From Veillonella agrestimuris (GTDB lineage: Bacteria; Bacillota; Negativicutes; Veillonellales; Veillonellaceae), in NCBI RefSeq assembly GCF_943193065.1, contig NZ_CALPCS010000007.1, forward strand, positions 1 through 64,000: a stretch of 64,000 nt of DNA, in the 5' to 3' direction. The notes beneath the pieces are model-generated. The model had not been told where the DNA came from, ran no database searches, and was given only the letters and a program-made list of their open reading frames with translations. Position numbers and translations under genes: made by a program. Below are positions 9,479 to 18,751 of the stretch, piece by piece; the first letter of the stretch is position 1, and each line of letters opens with the position of its first letter.

Positions 9479-10867
9479 ATGAAATGGATACAACGATTAT
9501 TACAAGCCTGGTTATTATACCGACAAGGACGAGCTGTATTACCTACCAACACAGGACTTTTGCTAGCCCTCATCCTGTCTATAGCAGTCATCCTCATATC
9601 CTTATGGATTGGCCTATCCATAGGCCTCGCCTTAGTCGCCGTATGGGGCATATTTACATACGCCCTCTACCGTCAAGGCTTTGCTATTAAGGACTTATTA
9701 CGCATGTCTTGGGAGCGAGGGAAAACATCAGTAGTTGTCATACGAATTCTCCTCCTCATCGGTTGGCTTACGGCGATGTGGCAAGCATCGGGAACAACTC
9801 CTATGATTCTTGCTACGTCCATGGAGTTATTACATCCCCAATATTTTATTATTAGCGCCTTTCTACTCACTTCTATGGTGAGTTTGCTCATTGGTACCTC
9901 TTTTGGTACAGTGGCGACCATCGGCGTAGTACTCATAACCATTGCAAAAGCTGGCGGTATTCCACTGGGTATGGCAGCTGGTGCCATCATGGCAGGCGCA
10001 TATGTAGGCGACCGTAACTCTCCCATTTCATCAAGTGCCGCCTTAGTAGCCAGTTTAACGCACACTACAGTAAACAGCAATGTGCTTCGCATGTTAAAAG
10101 ACAGCATTCCAGCTTTAGCTGTAAGTGCTGTTATATATCTTTTATTATCTACCTTTTATCCTTTAAGTTATGAAAGCAGTTACTTACCCGATACAATTCA
10201 CTTCTTGTTCCATCTCCATTGGTCCTTATGGATTCCAGTAGCTCTCATTATTGCTTTATTGCCTACTAGATTATCCATTCATTGGCCTATCGCCATGAGC
10301 GCTGTAGCGGCTGCTATATTAGCAATGATTCATCAACATTACAGTATTAACCAGATTGCACAGTTTTCTCTATTTGGCTTTCAGCTGCCTCATTTTAATC
10401 CTCTTGCAGAAATTATTAAAGGTGGTGGCCTTCTATCGATGGCTATGCCTATATTAGTCATTTTTATGGCTTGCTCTATTGCAGGCATGTTAGATAATAC
10501 TGGAGTTTGGACTGATCTGCGACGCCTCTTAACTAATTTACGAGGACGATCTCAATTGTATGGTGCCAATGTTATATTAGCATTTATCACCGGAGCACTT
10601 GGCTGTAGCCAAGCAATTTCCGTTATTATGACTCATTCCATTATGCGCACCACTTATGCAAAAGAAGGGATTAAAGATGAAGATGTAATGCTTGATTTTG
10701 AAAACAGTGGCATTTTAATTTCCCCATTATTACCTTGGAATATTGCTGCCTTCGTGCCTATCGTTATGATGGACGTATCATCAACAGGTTATATTCCATT
10801 TGCTTTCTTCCTTTACGTAGCACCGCTGATGTATTGGTATCGACTTAAACGCAAGGAGAGTTTATGA
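9479..10867 (+). CDS. nhaC: Na+/H+ antiporter, NhaC family
   Basis: This is a 462-residue membrane protein with about 11-12 hydrophobic segments. The block GAYVGDRNSPISSSAALVA (about residues 178-196) is the hallmark of the NhaC/ion-transporter superfamily antiporters. Two repeats of similar fold are visible, the second containing GALGCSQAISVIM. The likely role is proton-driven sodium (or Na+/lactate, Na+/malate) exchange. It overlaps the next gene, fruK, by four bases (ATGA), which argues for co-translation with fructose catabolism. The substrate cannot be fixed from sequence. Confidence 0.85.
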   Translation: MKWIQRLLQAWLLYRQGRAVLPTNTGLLLALILSIAVILISLWIGLSIGLALVAVWGIFTYALYRQGFAIKDLLRMSWERGKTSVVVIRILLLIGWLTAMWQASGTTPMILATSMELLHPQYFIISAFLLTSMVSLLIGTSFGTVATIGVVLITIAKAGGIPLGMAAGAIMAGAYVGDRNSPISSSAALVASLTHTTVNSNVLRMLKDSIPALAVSAVIYLLLSTFYPLSYESSYLPDTIHFLFHLHWSLWIPVALIIALLPTRLSIHWPIAMSAVAAAILAMIHQHYSINQIAQFSLFGFQLPHFNPLAEIIKGGGLLSMAMPILVIFMACSIAGMLDNTGVWTDLRRLLTNLRGRSQLYGANVILAFITGALGCSQAISVIMTHSIMRTTYAKEGIKDEDVMLDFENSGILISPLLPWNIAAFVPIVMMDVSSTGYIPFAFFLYVAPLMYWYRLKRKESL

Positions 10868-11772
10868 TTTACACAATAACCTTTAATCCTGCATTGGATT
10901 ATATCGTCCGTTTAGACCACTTAGATACGGGCACAATTAACCGTACCAAAGAAGAATATATCCTAGGTGGCGGCAAAGGTATTAACGTATCTATCGTACT
11001 TAATAATTTAGGAATGCCCACAACTGCATTAGGCTTTATTGCCGGCTTTACAGGAAATGAAATCGTCCGACAGCTCAATGAATTTGGTGTTTCTGAAAAT
11101 TTCATTCGCCTCAAAGAAGGTCTTACTCGCATCAATGTGAAAGTAAAAGCCTCTACAGAAGAAACAGAAATCAACGGTCGCGGTCCTATCGTTTCAGACG
11201 AAGAACTACAAGCTTTATATGATCAATTGGATAGATTAACAGCAGATGACATCCTCATCCTGGCAGGTAGTATTCCATCTAGCTTGCCAAGCGATATGTA
11301 TGAGTGTATCATGCAACGTCTCGCAAACAAACATATTCCTATCGTAGTAGATGCTACGAAAGATTTATTGACCCGCGTGTTATCTTATAAACCGTTCCTC
11401 ATCAAGCCTAACAATCACGAATTGAGCGAATTATTTGGCAAAACCTTAACCTGCTCTGAAGATCTCATTCAAGCCGCTAAGGAATTACAACAACAAGGTG
11501 CCCGTCACGTCCTCATTTCTATGGCTGGTGATGGTGCTATTCTAGTAGCCGAAGATGGCACGATTTATACTAGTCCAGCACCTAAAGGAGAATTAATTAA
11601 TTCCGTAGGTGCCGGAGATTCTATGGTAGCTGGATTTATGACAGGTTATCTTAAAACAAAGGATTTACAAGAAGCCCTATACTGGGGCATTGCTACTGGT
11701 TCCGCATCGGCTTATTCAGAAAATTTAGCCACATTACCAGAAGTAGAGGCTCTATTAGAGGAAATTAAATAA
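10864..11772 (+). CDS. fruK: 1-phosphofructokinase (PfkB family)
   Basis: It phosphorylates fructose 1-phosphate to fructose 1,6-bisphosphate. The 302-residue protein has the PfkB signatures GGGKGINVS (about residues 36-44) and the ATP-site/catalytic block NSVGAGDSMVAGF, with the catalytic Asp in GAGD. The neighbouring fructose PTS permease supports fruK rather than tagatose-6-phosphate kinase (lacC). Its start overlaps nhaC by four bases. A GAAATTAAAT-type repeat begins at its stop codon and recurs ahead of fruA. Confidence 0.93.
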   Translation: MIYTITFNPALDYIVRLDHLDTGTINRTKEEYILGGGKGINVSIVLNNLGMPTTALGFIAGFTGNEIVRQLNEFGVSENFIRLKEGLTRINVKVKASTEETEINGRGPIVSDEELQALYDQLDRLTADDILILAGSIPSSLPSDMYECIMQRLANKHIPIVVDATKDLLTRVLSYKPFLIKPNNHELSELFGKTLTCSEDLIQAAKELQQQGARHVLISMAGDGAILVAEDGTIYTSPAPKGELINSVGAGDSMVAGFMTGYLKTKDLQEALYWGIATGSASAYSENLATLPEVEALLEEIK

Positions 11773-11835
11773 AAATTCTAAATAAATGTCTATAATTAAA
11801 TAAAATCGCTATTACTAAAGATTAAATAAAAGCGC
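11764..11835 (+). repeat. Three direct repeats between fruK and fruA
   Basis: The 11-mer ATTAAATAAAA occurs at 11764, 11795 (last base of the 11-mer the same, next bases TCGC) and 11821, spaced 31 and 26 bp. The last two copies extend to ATTAAATAAAAKCGC. They could be operator sites for fruA or simple AT-rich chance repeats. Confidence 0.4.
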
Positions 11836-11897
11836 CATCAAAAGATTATATAACAAGTTTTATCTATTTCTAAATATGTGCAGTAAGGAGTACACAT

Positions 11898-13901
11898 ATG
11901 CAAATCAGAGATTTATTAAAAAGTCAGTCTATTTTACTCAACGCAACACCAAAAGATAAAGCAGATGCTATTCATATCTTAGGGGACCTCATGGAGGCTA
12001 GTGGCAATTTATCTAACAAAGACGAATATATTAAAGCCGTATTCGCTCGTGAAGAATCTGGCTCTACGGGCCTTGGCGAAGGCATTGCTACACCTCATGC
12101 TAAATCAAGTGGTGTCAAAGAAGCAGGCCTTGCCGCTATGGTCGTACCTAATGGGGTCGAGTTTGAAGCCCTCGATGGCCAACCATCTCGCCTTTTCTTC
12201 ATGATTGCCGCCCCAGAAGGAGCCGCTGATACACATGTAGAAGTGCTCAGTCAATTAGCAATGATGATTATTGATACAGACTTCAAAGAAGCCCTCATTG
12301 CCGCGAAAGATGTAGATACCTTCTTAGCCTTAATCGACGCAAAAGAAAATGGTACTTTTGATCCGTCCGTAGAGGGATATATTGTAAACTCTACAAATAA
12401 CAATAGTTCCACTTCTACTAGCAATACTACTGATAACAGCACCTCTACAGACGATACTAGTGCTGTAGCAGAGACTAGTACAGTAGCCACTAACACGTCT
12501 ACAATTACTGTAGACCACCCGTATTACGATGTATTAGCTGTTACTGGCTGCCCTACGGGTATTGCTCATACTTATATGGCTGCAGAATCATTAGAACGAA
12601 AAGCAAAAGAATTAGGCATTTCTTTGAAAGTCGAAAAAAATGGTGCTTCTGGTGTGAAAGATGCCCTCACAACAGAAGAAATCGCTCATGCTAAAGCAAT
12701 TATCGTCGCTTCCGATCGACAAGTAGAGATGGCACGCTTTAACGGCAAGCCAATGATTCAAACAAAAGTAGCTAATGGCATCAACAAAGCAGAAGAATTA
12801 TTAACGCAAGCGATGTCTGGCACAGCGCCAATCTACACAGCTAGTGCCGAAGAAGAAACAGCTACTAGAGCAGATGCAACAGATAGTTTCGGCCGTCAAA
12901 TCTACAAGCACTTAATGAACGGCGTATCCCATATGTTACCATTCGTTATTGGTGGCGGTATTTTGATTGCACTCGCTTTCTTATTCGATACATTCGATCC
13001 TGCAAATCCATCTAACTTTGGTTCTGGCACAGCGCTGTCTGCTTTCTTAATGCAAATTGGGGGCGCTTCCTTCGGATTTATGTTACCTGTATTGGCTGGC
13101 TATATTGCTATGAGTATTGCTGATCGCCCTGGCCTTGCAGCTGGTTTCGTAGGCGGTTTATTGGCTAACCAAGGGGGTTCTGGCTTCTTAGGTGCTTTAA
13201 TTGCTGGTTTCGCAGCTGGTTACCTAGTATTACTTGTGAAGAAGCTGGTTTCTGGCTTACCTGAGTCATTAGAAGGTACTAAACCAGTCCTCTTCTATCC
13301 AGTTCTCGGTGTATTATTCATCGGCATCGCCATTACATTCATCATCAACCCACCTGTATCTGCCTTAAACGAATGGCTCATGACATCCTTACAAACGATG
13401 GGCACAACAAGCCGCGTATTATTAGGCCTTATTTTCGGCGCCATGATGTCTGTTGACATGGGCGGCCCTGTGAACAAAGCAGCCTATGTTATCGGCACAG
13501 GTGCTCTTGCTACTGGTGAATATGGTATTATGGCAGCCGTTATGGCTGGCGGCATGGTGCCACCTTTGGCAATCGCCCTTTGTACTACATTCTTCCCTAG
13601 CCGTTTCACAGAAGCAGAACGCAAATCTGGCGTAACTAACTATATTATGGGATTGTCCTTTATTACAGAAGGCGCTATCCCATTTGCTGCAGCTGATCCA
13701 ATTCGCGTATTACCAGCTTGTATTATCGGTGCTGGTACAGCCGGTGCATTGTCCATGTTCTTTGAATGCACATTGCGTGCACCACATGGCGGTATCTTCG
13801 TAGTACCAACTATCGGTAATCCACTATTATACCTCGCATCTATTGCAATTGGTGCCATCTTGGCATGCCTCATTTTAGCAGTGGCAAAAAAGAAAGTATA
13901 A
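11898..13901 (+). CDS. fruA: Fructose-specific PTS permease EIIABC
   Basis: It imports fructose and phosphorylates it to fructose 1-phosphate. The 667-residue protein has three domains in the order A-B-C. IIA covers about 1-150, with His67 in GEGIATPHAK. A Ser/Thr/Asn-rich linker spans about 164-204. IIB has Cys218 in VTGCPTGIAHTYMAAE. The IIC membrane domain runs from about 330 to the end. With fruK, ptsI and ptsH it completes a fructose uptake route. The 125-bp gap to fruK holds direct repeats but no terminator, so it may have its own promoter as well as read-through. A strong terminator follows. Confidence 0.95.
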   Translation: MQIRDLLKSQSILLNATPKDKADAIHILGDLMEASGNLSNKDEYIKAVFAREESGSTGLGEGIATPHAKSSGVKEAGLAAMVVPNGVEFEALDGQPSRLFFMIAAPEGAADTHVEVLSQLAMMIIDTDFKEALIAAKDVDTFLALIDAKENGTFDPSVEGYIVNSTNNNSSTSTSNTTDNSTSTDDTSAVAETSTVATNTSTITVDHPYYDVLAVTGCPTGIAHTYMAAESLERKAKELGISLKVEKNGASGVKDALTTEEIAHAKAIIVASDRQVEMARFNGKPMIQTKVANGINKAEELLTQAMSGTAPIYTASAEEETATRADATDSFGRQIYKHLMNGVSHMLPFVIGGGILIALAFLFDTFDPANPSNFGSGTALSAFLMQIGGASFGFMLPVLAGYIAMSIADRPGLAAGFVGGLLANQGGSGFLGALIAGFAAGYLVLLVKKLVSGLPESLEGTKPVLFYPVLGVLFIGIAITFIINPPVSALNEWLMTSLQTMGTTSRVLLGLIFGAMMSVDMGGPVNKAAYVIGTGALATGEYGIMAAVMAGGMVPPLAIALCTTFFPSRFTEAERKSGVTNYIMGLSFITEGAIPFAAADPIRVLPACIIGAGTAGALSMFFECTLRAPHGGIFVVPTIGNPLLYLASIAIGAILACLILAVAKKKV

Positions 13902-13976
13902 TCAATAATTAAATACTCCTAAGTATGTAGAAACCACCTTTAACCACGGAGACCTAGATAAAGGCCACTAATAAAG

Positions 13977-14024
13977 AAAGGACCATAATAGAATGTAAGC
14001 CTACATTCTATTATGGTCCTTTTT
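13977..14024 (+). terminator. Intrinsic terminator of the fru operon
   Basis: An approximately 20-bp perfect stem (AAGGACCATAATAGAATGTA with its complement), with a four-base loop at 13998-14001, is followed by TTTTTATT on the plus strand. Its position between convergent fruA and clpL and its flanking A run suggest it may act in both directions. Confidence 0.92.
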
Positions 14025-14088
14025 ATTATATTCTACTATTGTTTTAACATATGCTTATATATGAGTTGTTATTCCTTTTACAACTAGA

Positions 14089-16248
14089 TTATTTATCAGT
14101 TGCATCTGTTTCTGTTTCTTTATCAGTATCAGCTACTGCATCTGCACGATCTATAGTTTCTTTAATAACAATATGCCCATCTTCTACATCTGCTACTAAT
14201 TGTTTCACATCAAGGTGATCTAAATAGAAGTCTGTTACATTATCACGAATTTCTGTTTCCATAACGCGACGCAACGGACGAGCACCCATGTCTTTGTCGT
14301 AACCTTGTTCCATTAATAATTCTTTCGCTGCTTCTGTAACATCTAATGTAATACCTTTTTTCGCCAATGTAACGTTTACTTGATTGATCATTAAGTCTAC
14401 GATTTGTTTTAAATCGTCTTTAGTTAAATGATTAAACTCAATAACCCCATTAAATCGGTTCAAGAATTCTGGGCGGAAATATGGTGCAATGCGTTTCATA
14501 ATATCAGCTTCGCTATCATCATCGCTACTAGAGCCATAACCAAAACCTGCATTCGATGTGGCGATAATGACTGTATTTTTAAAGTTTACCGTATTTCCTT
14601 GGCCGTCTGTTAAATGACCGTCATCCAAAACTTGGAGCAACAAAGTAATGACTTGTGGGTCTGCTTTTTCGATTTCATCGAATAAAACAATAGAATACGG
14701 ATTGCGACGAACACGCTCTGTCAAGGTATTGGAGTTATCATCATACCCTATATACCCTGCAGTAGCGCCAATCAATTTAGATACCGCTGTACGATCACTG
14801 TATTCAGACATATCTAAACGAATGATAGCATCTTTTGTACCAAACATATCGAAGGCCAATTGTTTTGCCAATTCAGTTTTACCCACCCCAGTAGGTCCTA
14901 CAAATAGGAAACTACCAATTGGGCGATTGCCTTCATCAAAGCCTGCCCGATTACGACGAATGGCTCTCGATACAGCTTCTACTGCTTTATCTTGACCAAT
15001 CACATGTGCCTCTAAGCGTTCTTTCATGCCTTTTAATCGTTCAATATCAGATGCTCCCATTTGAGATACAGGAATACCTGTCATCCGTTCTACCGACTCT
15101 GCTACATCATTAACAGAAGCGACAACTTTTTGGTTTTCCGTATGGTTATCGATTTCTTCTTGTAATTTCTGAATGCGCATTTTTTCGTTAATAGCAGATT
15201 CGTAATCTTCTTTGCGAGCATATTCTTCTTGTTTCTCTTTTGCCGCTGTCATTTCTGCTTCTAACGTTTTAATATCAGTCACTGGATGTTGTGATGCCAA
15301 GTGAGCGGCTGTTACATCGATTAAATCAATGGCTTTATCTGGTAAGCTCCGTTGCGGAATATATTGTACAGAATAATCAACAGCCGCTTTCAATACGCTA
15401 TCTGGCAATTCAATATTGTGATGAGCCTCATATAATGGACGAAGACCTTGTAAAATTTTGAAAGTATCTTCTGGGGATGGCGCATTGACTTTGACTTCAT
15501 TAAAACGACGCGCTAAAGCAGCATTTTTCATAATTGTATTGCGATATTCATCTTGTGTAGTAGCACCGATGACAGTTAATTCACCACGAGACAATGCAGG
15601 TTTCAAAATATCTGCCAACCCTTTAGAGCCTTGACCATCACCAGTAGACCCAGCACCTAAGATTTGATGAATTTCATCAAAGAACAATATAATATTACCG
15701 GCTGCTTTGACTTCTTTAATTAGGTTTTGAATATTTTCTTCAAAAGAACCTCGATATTGAGTGCCTGCTTCTAAACCAGAAATATCAATAGAAATAATTT
15801 CTTTATTTTTAATAGCCGCTGGCACATCGCCATTGACAATAGCTTGTGCTAAGCCTTCTACAACAGCTGTTTTACCAACACCGGCATCACCGACTAAAAC
15901 TGGATTGTTTTTCGTACGACGCGCTAAAATCTCTGCCGTCTCTTGGATTTCTTTATTTCTACCAATAACAGGATCTAATTTCCCATTACGAGCTTGTTCT
16001 GTTAAGTTTGTACCTAATTTTGCTAAAATGCCATCTTGTTTCATAGCACCTTGTTTGTGACCTTGTAAATCTTCACCATTAGGCAATTGACCAGTTTGAC
16101 GGTAGTAGGCAAATTCTTCTGGTGTTACTTCACGACCATTAATTTTATACAATCGTCGTTCTGTAGAATAACCACCCATATTACCCATTAAGTGATTAAA
16201 TAAATCATTCATACTTGCAAATTCATTACCAAAGTTATTATTTTTCAT
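14089..16248 (-). CDS. clpL: ClpL-type AAA+ chaperone/disaggregase
   Basis: This is a 719-residue Clp/Hsp100 ATPase. The short N-terminus has the ClpL-like blocks [16 protein letters not shown] and [14 protein letters not shown] in place of the ClpA/ClpC double N-domain. The first AAA domain has Walker A GDAGVGKT (120-127) and FFDEIHQ. A coiled-coil middle segment lies near 330-390. The second AAA domain has GPTGVGKT and [11 protein letters not shown]. The acidic Asp/Thr/Ala-rich tail lacks an obvious ClpP-docking tripeptide, which fits a stand-alone chaperone. ClpL is best known from lactobacilli and streptococci. Its promoter is covered by heptad repeats resembling heat-shock (CtsR) operators. 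Confidence 0.9.
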   Translation of the reverse strand: MKNNNFGNEFASMNDLFNHLMGNMGGYSTERRLYKINGREVTPEEFAYYRQTGQLPNGEDLQGHKQGAMKQDGILAKLGTNLTEQARNGKLDPVIGRNKEIQETAEILARRTKNNPVLVGDAGVGKTAVVEGLAQAIVNGDVPAAIKNKEIISIDISGLEAGTQYRGSFEENIQNLIKEVKAAGNIILFFDEIHQILGAGSTGDGQGSKGLADILKPALSRGELTVIGATTQDEYRNTIMKNAALARRFNEVKVNAPSPEDTFKILQGLRPLYEAHHNIELPDSVLKAAVDYSVQYIPQRSLPDKAIDLIDVTAAHLASQHPVTDIKTLEAEMTAAKEKQEEYARKEDYESAINEKMRIQKLQEEIDNHTENQKVVASVNDVAESVERMTGIPVSQMGASDIERLKGMKERLEAHVIGQDKAVEAVSRAIRRNRAGFDEGNRPIGSFLFVGPTGVGKTELAKQLAFDMFGTKDAIIRLDMSEYSDRTAVSKLIGATAGYIGYDDNSNTLTERVRRNPYSIVLFDEIEKADPQVITLLLQVLDDGHLTDGQGNTVNFKNTVIIATSNAGFGYGSSSDDDSEADIMKRIAPYFRPEFLNRFNGVIEFNHLTKDDLKQIVDLMINQVNVTLAKKGITLDVTEAAKELLMEQGYDKDMGARPLRRVMETEIRDNVTDFYLDHLDVKQLVADVEDGHIVIKETIDRADAVADTDKETETDATDK

Positions 16249-16263
16249 ATATATTACCTCTCT

Positions 16264-16347
16264 TTTGACCTTTTGACTTTAATTTATGTATTTATCATAC
16301 AACCATAAGGTCAAAAAGTCAAATATTTTTTTAGTCTTTTTTTGACT
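16264..16347 (-). promoter_or_regulatory. clpL promoter embedded in heptad direct repeats (CtsR-like operator)
   Basis: On the minus strand a near-consensus sigma-A promoter is visible: TTGACT (16317-16322), 17-bp spacer, TATGAT (16294-16299). RGTCAAA heptads occur in tandem pairs, GGTCAAA-A-AGTCAAA at 16309-16323 (plus orientation, over the -35) and AGTCAAA-A-GGTCAAA at 16264-16278 (minus orientation, in the 5' UTR). A related AGTC/GACT element lies at 16333-16347. The heptad is that of CtsR, but the spacer within each pair is 1 bp, not the usual 3. Confidence 0.7.
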
Positions 16348-16415
16348 TTTTATTTTAGCAAGACTTAAACTCTAAGAAAAATCAATAAATATCTGTATTT
16401 TTAAAAGACAAAGAA

Positions 16416-16446
16416 AAAAGACCTATAGCCAAAACTATAGGTCTTT
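16416..16446 (-). terminator. Intrinsic terminator of cymR-cysK
   Basis: The stem AAAGACCTATAG/CTATAGGTCTTT with a six-base loop (16429-16434) is followed by a T run on the minus strand. It lies about 65 bp past the cysK stop. Confidence 0.9.
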
Positions 16447-16509
16447 CATCACTCATATCATGACAAGTCATCTAATAAATCGATCGAGACATTCCATTTA
16501 TAATGTAGT

Positions 16510-17445
16510 CTATGCTTCTGGGAATAAGGCAGTAGATAAGTAACGTTCACCTGTATCCGGTAAGATTACGACAATATTTTTACCTTTATTTTCAGGGCGT
16601 TTTGCTAATTCTGCAGCAGCCCAAAGAGCTGCACCAGCAGAAATACCTACTAATACACCTTCTGTACGACCAAATTGTTGAGATGTTTTGAACGCATCAT
16701 CATTAGTAACTTGGATAATTTCATCGTACACATCTGTATTCAATGTATCTGGCACAAAGCCAGCACCGATACCTTGAATTTTATGCGGCCCTGGTTTGCC
16801 CTTAGACAATACAGGAGAATCAGCTGGCTCTACAGCCACCACTTTTACATCTGGATTTTGTTCTTTTAAATATGTACCTGTACCAGTCAATGTACCACCA
16901 GTACCTACTCCAGATACTAAAATATCTACTGTACCATCAGTGTCTTGCCAGATTTCTGGGCCTGTTGTTTTATAATGAATCGCTGGGTTCGCTTGATTTA
17001 CAAATTGTCCCGCTTCAATAGCTCCAGCTGTAGCCGTCACGATTTCTTTCGCTTTCGCAATAGCCCCTTTCATTCCTAATGCACCATCAGTTAACACTAA
17101 TTGAGCACCGTAGCCGAGCATCAATTTACGACGTTCAATAGACATCGTTTCAGGCATTACGATAACAACCTTATAGCCTAATGCAGCACCTACGGCAGAT
17201 AAACCAATACCAGTGTTGCCAGAGGTAGCTTCTACAATAGTACCTCCTGGTTGTAATTGACCAGATTCAACAGCTGCTTGAATGATAGCTGCAGCGATAC
17301 GGTCTTTTACAGAACCGCCAGGATTAAAGTATTCTAATTTAGCTAAAATATTAGCCTCTGCACCTTGACTTTCACCAAAGCGAGTAGCTGCCAACAAAGG
17401 TGTTTTACCGATTAATTCAATAAAAGATTTTGCGATGTTAGACAT
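16510..17445 (-). CDS. cysK: Cysteine synthase (O-acetylserine sulfhydrylase)
   Basis: It makes cysteine from O-acetylserine and sulfide with PLP. The 311-residue product has the PLP lysine Lys47 in NPGGSVKDR, the substrate loop EATSGNTGIG and the phosphate-binding loop GVGTGGTLTGTG. I chose the ATG at 17445 (MSNIAKSF) because AGAAGGAGTG stands just before it; the in-frame start eight codons upstream has no such site. It lies 39 bp downstream of an Rrf2 regulator and shares its transcript. In Bacillus CysK also binds CymR to signal cysteine status, so this pairing is functionally suggestive. Confidence 0.95.
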   Translation of the reverse strand: MSNIAKSFIELIGKTPLLAATRFGESQGAEANILAKLEYFNPGGSVKDRIAAAIIQAAVESGQLQPGGTIVEATSGNTGIGLSAVGAALGYKVVIVMPETMSIERRKLMLGYGAQLVLTDGALGMKGAIAKAKEIVTATAGAIEAGQFVNQANPAIHYKTTGPEIWQDTDGTVDILVSGVGTGGTLTGTGTYLKEQNPDVKVVAVEPADSPVLSKGKPGPHKIQGIGAGFVPDTLNTDVYDEIIQVTNDDAFKTSQQFGRTEGVLVGISAGAALWAAAELAKRPENKGKNIVVILPDTGERYLSTALFPEA

Positions 17446-17484
17446 AATGTTCACTCCTTCTGTTATCACTAGACACAGTGTCTA

Positions 17485-17934
17485 TTAGATTGATCCATCC
17501 CAATTATCGTATTTAGCATCTAATTTTGCATAAGTACCGTCAATGACATCTTGTAAAGAAACGCCACCTAAGTAATCATGAATGTAGTTTTGCAAACCCG
17601 CCCAAAAGCCAACGGTCCGCTCATTAATGACGGCATCTGTAGAAACACCTTCATCAAGGGTAGAAATAATAGCCATCGATTCTTCTGTGGCCAGCAAAAT
17701 TTCAATAATACTATAGTCTTTTGGATCTTTTGCTAAACGATAGCCGCCGTATTTACCGCGAATACTATCTACTAATTTAGCTGCTACTAAGCGAGCTACA
17801 ATACCTTCTAAATATTTTTCTGATATATGTTGTCGTTCTGCCACGGATCGTAGGGATACAGGTTTCTCTTTGCCTTGTTCAGCCAAATCTATGAGAACCA
17901 TCAATGCATATCTCCCTTTTGTGGAAATTCTCAT
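17485..17934 (-). CDS. cymR: Rrf2-family regulator, CymR-like
   Basis: This is a 149-residue Rrf2 protein with the winged-helix N-terminus MRISTKGRYALMVLIDLA and the recognition region ISEKYLEGIVARL. It contains no cysteine, so it cannot hold the [2Fe-2S] cluster of IscR or NsrR. That and the adjoining cysK make a CymR-type repressor of cysteine and sulfur metabolism the best call. The ribosome binding site is strong (AAGGAGGGACAC then ATG). The C-terminal domain is about average for CymR. The symbol is by context and family, not by a proven ortholog. Confidence 0.8.
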   Translation of the reverse strand: MRISTKGRYALMVLIDLAEQGKEKPVSLRSVAERQHISEKYLEGIVARLVAAKLVDSIRGKYGGYRLAKDPKDYSIIEILLATEESMAIISTLDEGVSTDAVINERTVGFWAGLQNYIHDYLGGVSLQDVIDGTYAKLDAKYDNWDGSI

Positions 17935-18021
17935 GTGTCCCTCCTTTTATAACCTTGTACGACGATAGGAATTAATTACATTATAAAATATGCCTTACGA
18001 AAATGCAAGTTTAAATGCATA

Positions 18022-18053
18022 CAAAAAGACCAGCCTCGCGGCTGGCCTTTTTG
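18022..18053 (-). terminator. Intrinsic terminator downstream of the peroxiredoxin gene
   Basis: A GC-rich stem (GACCAGCC with GGCTGGCC, loop TCGC at 18036-18039) has A5 on the left and T5 on the right, so it can work in both directions. On the minus strand it ends a roughly 135-nt tail beyond the peroxiredoxin stop codon. Confidence 0.9.
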
Positions 18054-18059
18054 CGTATA

Positions 18060-18183
18060 GTTTGTAGTTTGTTATATGAGGTTTACTCCGGTGAATTGGA
18101 GAGGGTTTCACCGTGTAATGGGACTTACCAGTGTCGTCGGGTACGACCTGTGCCCGTTTATGTCATTTGAGGAGGTGTTGTAG
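18060..18183 (-). other. GC-richer structured segment after the peroxiredoxin gene; possible 3'-UTR small RNA
   Basis: This tail between the peroxiredoxin stop and its terminator is visibly richer in GC than other spacers. It can form several local stems (GGTGAA/TTCACC, GTCGT/ACGAC, CGGG/CCCG). On the plus strand it also holds a 35-codon open frame (18076-18183) with no ribosome binding site. I recognise no known RNA family. A small RNA processed from the 3' UTR and ending at the 18022-18053 terminator is one reading. Confidence 0.3.
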
Positions 18184-18187
18184 GTAA

Positions 18188-18751
18188 TTAAATTTTACCT
18201 ACCATATCTAAAGTCGGTTTCATCGCATCTTTACCTGGTTTCCAACGTGCTGGACATACTTGGTCACCATGTTTAGCAACAAATTGTGCTGCTTGTACTT
18301 TGCGAACTAACTCTTCTGCGGAACGGCCAATCCCCATATCATGGATTTCTGCAGTTCGTACGATACCTTCCGGATCGACTACGAACGTGCCTCGATAGGC
18401 CATAGCAGATTCTGGATCGAATACATCAAAGAAATCAGACAATTCATGTTTTTTATCAGCTAACATGAAGTACTCGATTTTATTGATGCTAGGAGATGCA
18501 TCAGACCATGCTTTGTGAACGAATTCGGAGTCAGTCGATACGGAATATACTTCTACACCTAATTCTTTCAATTCTGCATAAGAGTCTTGTACATCTTCTA
18601 ATTCTGTTGGGCACACAAATGTGAAATCTGCTGGATAAAATACAAAGACAGACCATTTACCCAATACATCTGCAGTACTAACCTTAACTAGGTCAGGTTT
18701 TCTAAAAGCGTCTAATGTAAACTCAGGAAGTTTTTGACCAATAATAGACAT
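18188..18751 (-). CDS. ahpC: Typical 2-Cys peroxiredoxin (AhpC-like)
   Basis: It reduces hydrogen peroxide, organic peroxides and peroxynitrite. The 187-residue protein has the peroxidatic Cys47 in DFTFVCPTE and the resolving Cys166 in DQVCPARW, the standard AhpC layout. No ahpF reductase gene is adjacent, so the electron donor must be encoded elsewhere. The likely minus-strand promoter is TTGCAA-17-TAATAT, about 80-110 bp upstream of the start. The gene is monocistronic, and the tail between its stop and terminator is unusually structured. Confidence 0.93.
   Translation of the reverse strand: MSIIGQKLPEFTLDAFRKPDLVKVSTADVLGKWSVFVFYPADFTFVCPTELEDVQDSYAELKELGVEVYSVSTDSEFVHKAWSDASPSINKIEYFMLADKKHELSDFFDVFDPESAMAYRGTFVVDPEGIVRTAEIHDMGIGRSAEELVRKVQAAQFVAKHGDQVCPARWKPGKDAMKPTLDMVGKI

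Noticed and set aside
11764..11897. A riboswitch or leader before fruA
   Set aside because: I could find only AT-rich direct repeats, no paired structure with a terminator.
18076..18183. A 35-codon plus-strand frame opposite the peroxiredoxin tail
   Set aside because: It has no ribosome binding site, the composition is unlike neighbouring proteins, and a structured RNA on the minus strand explains the sequence better.
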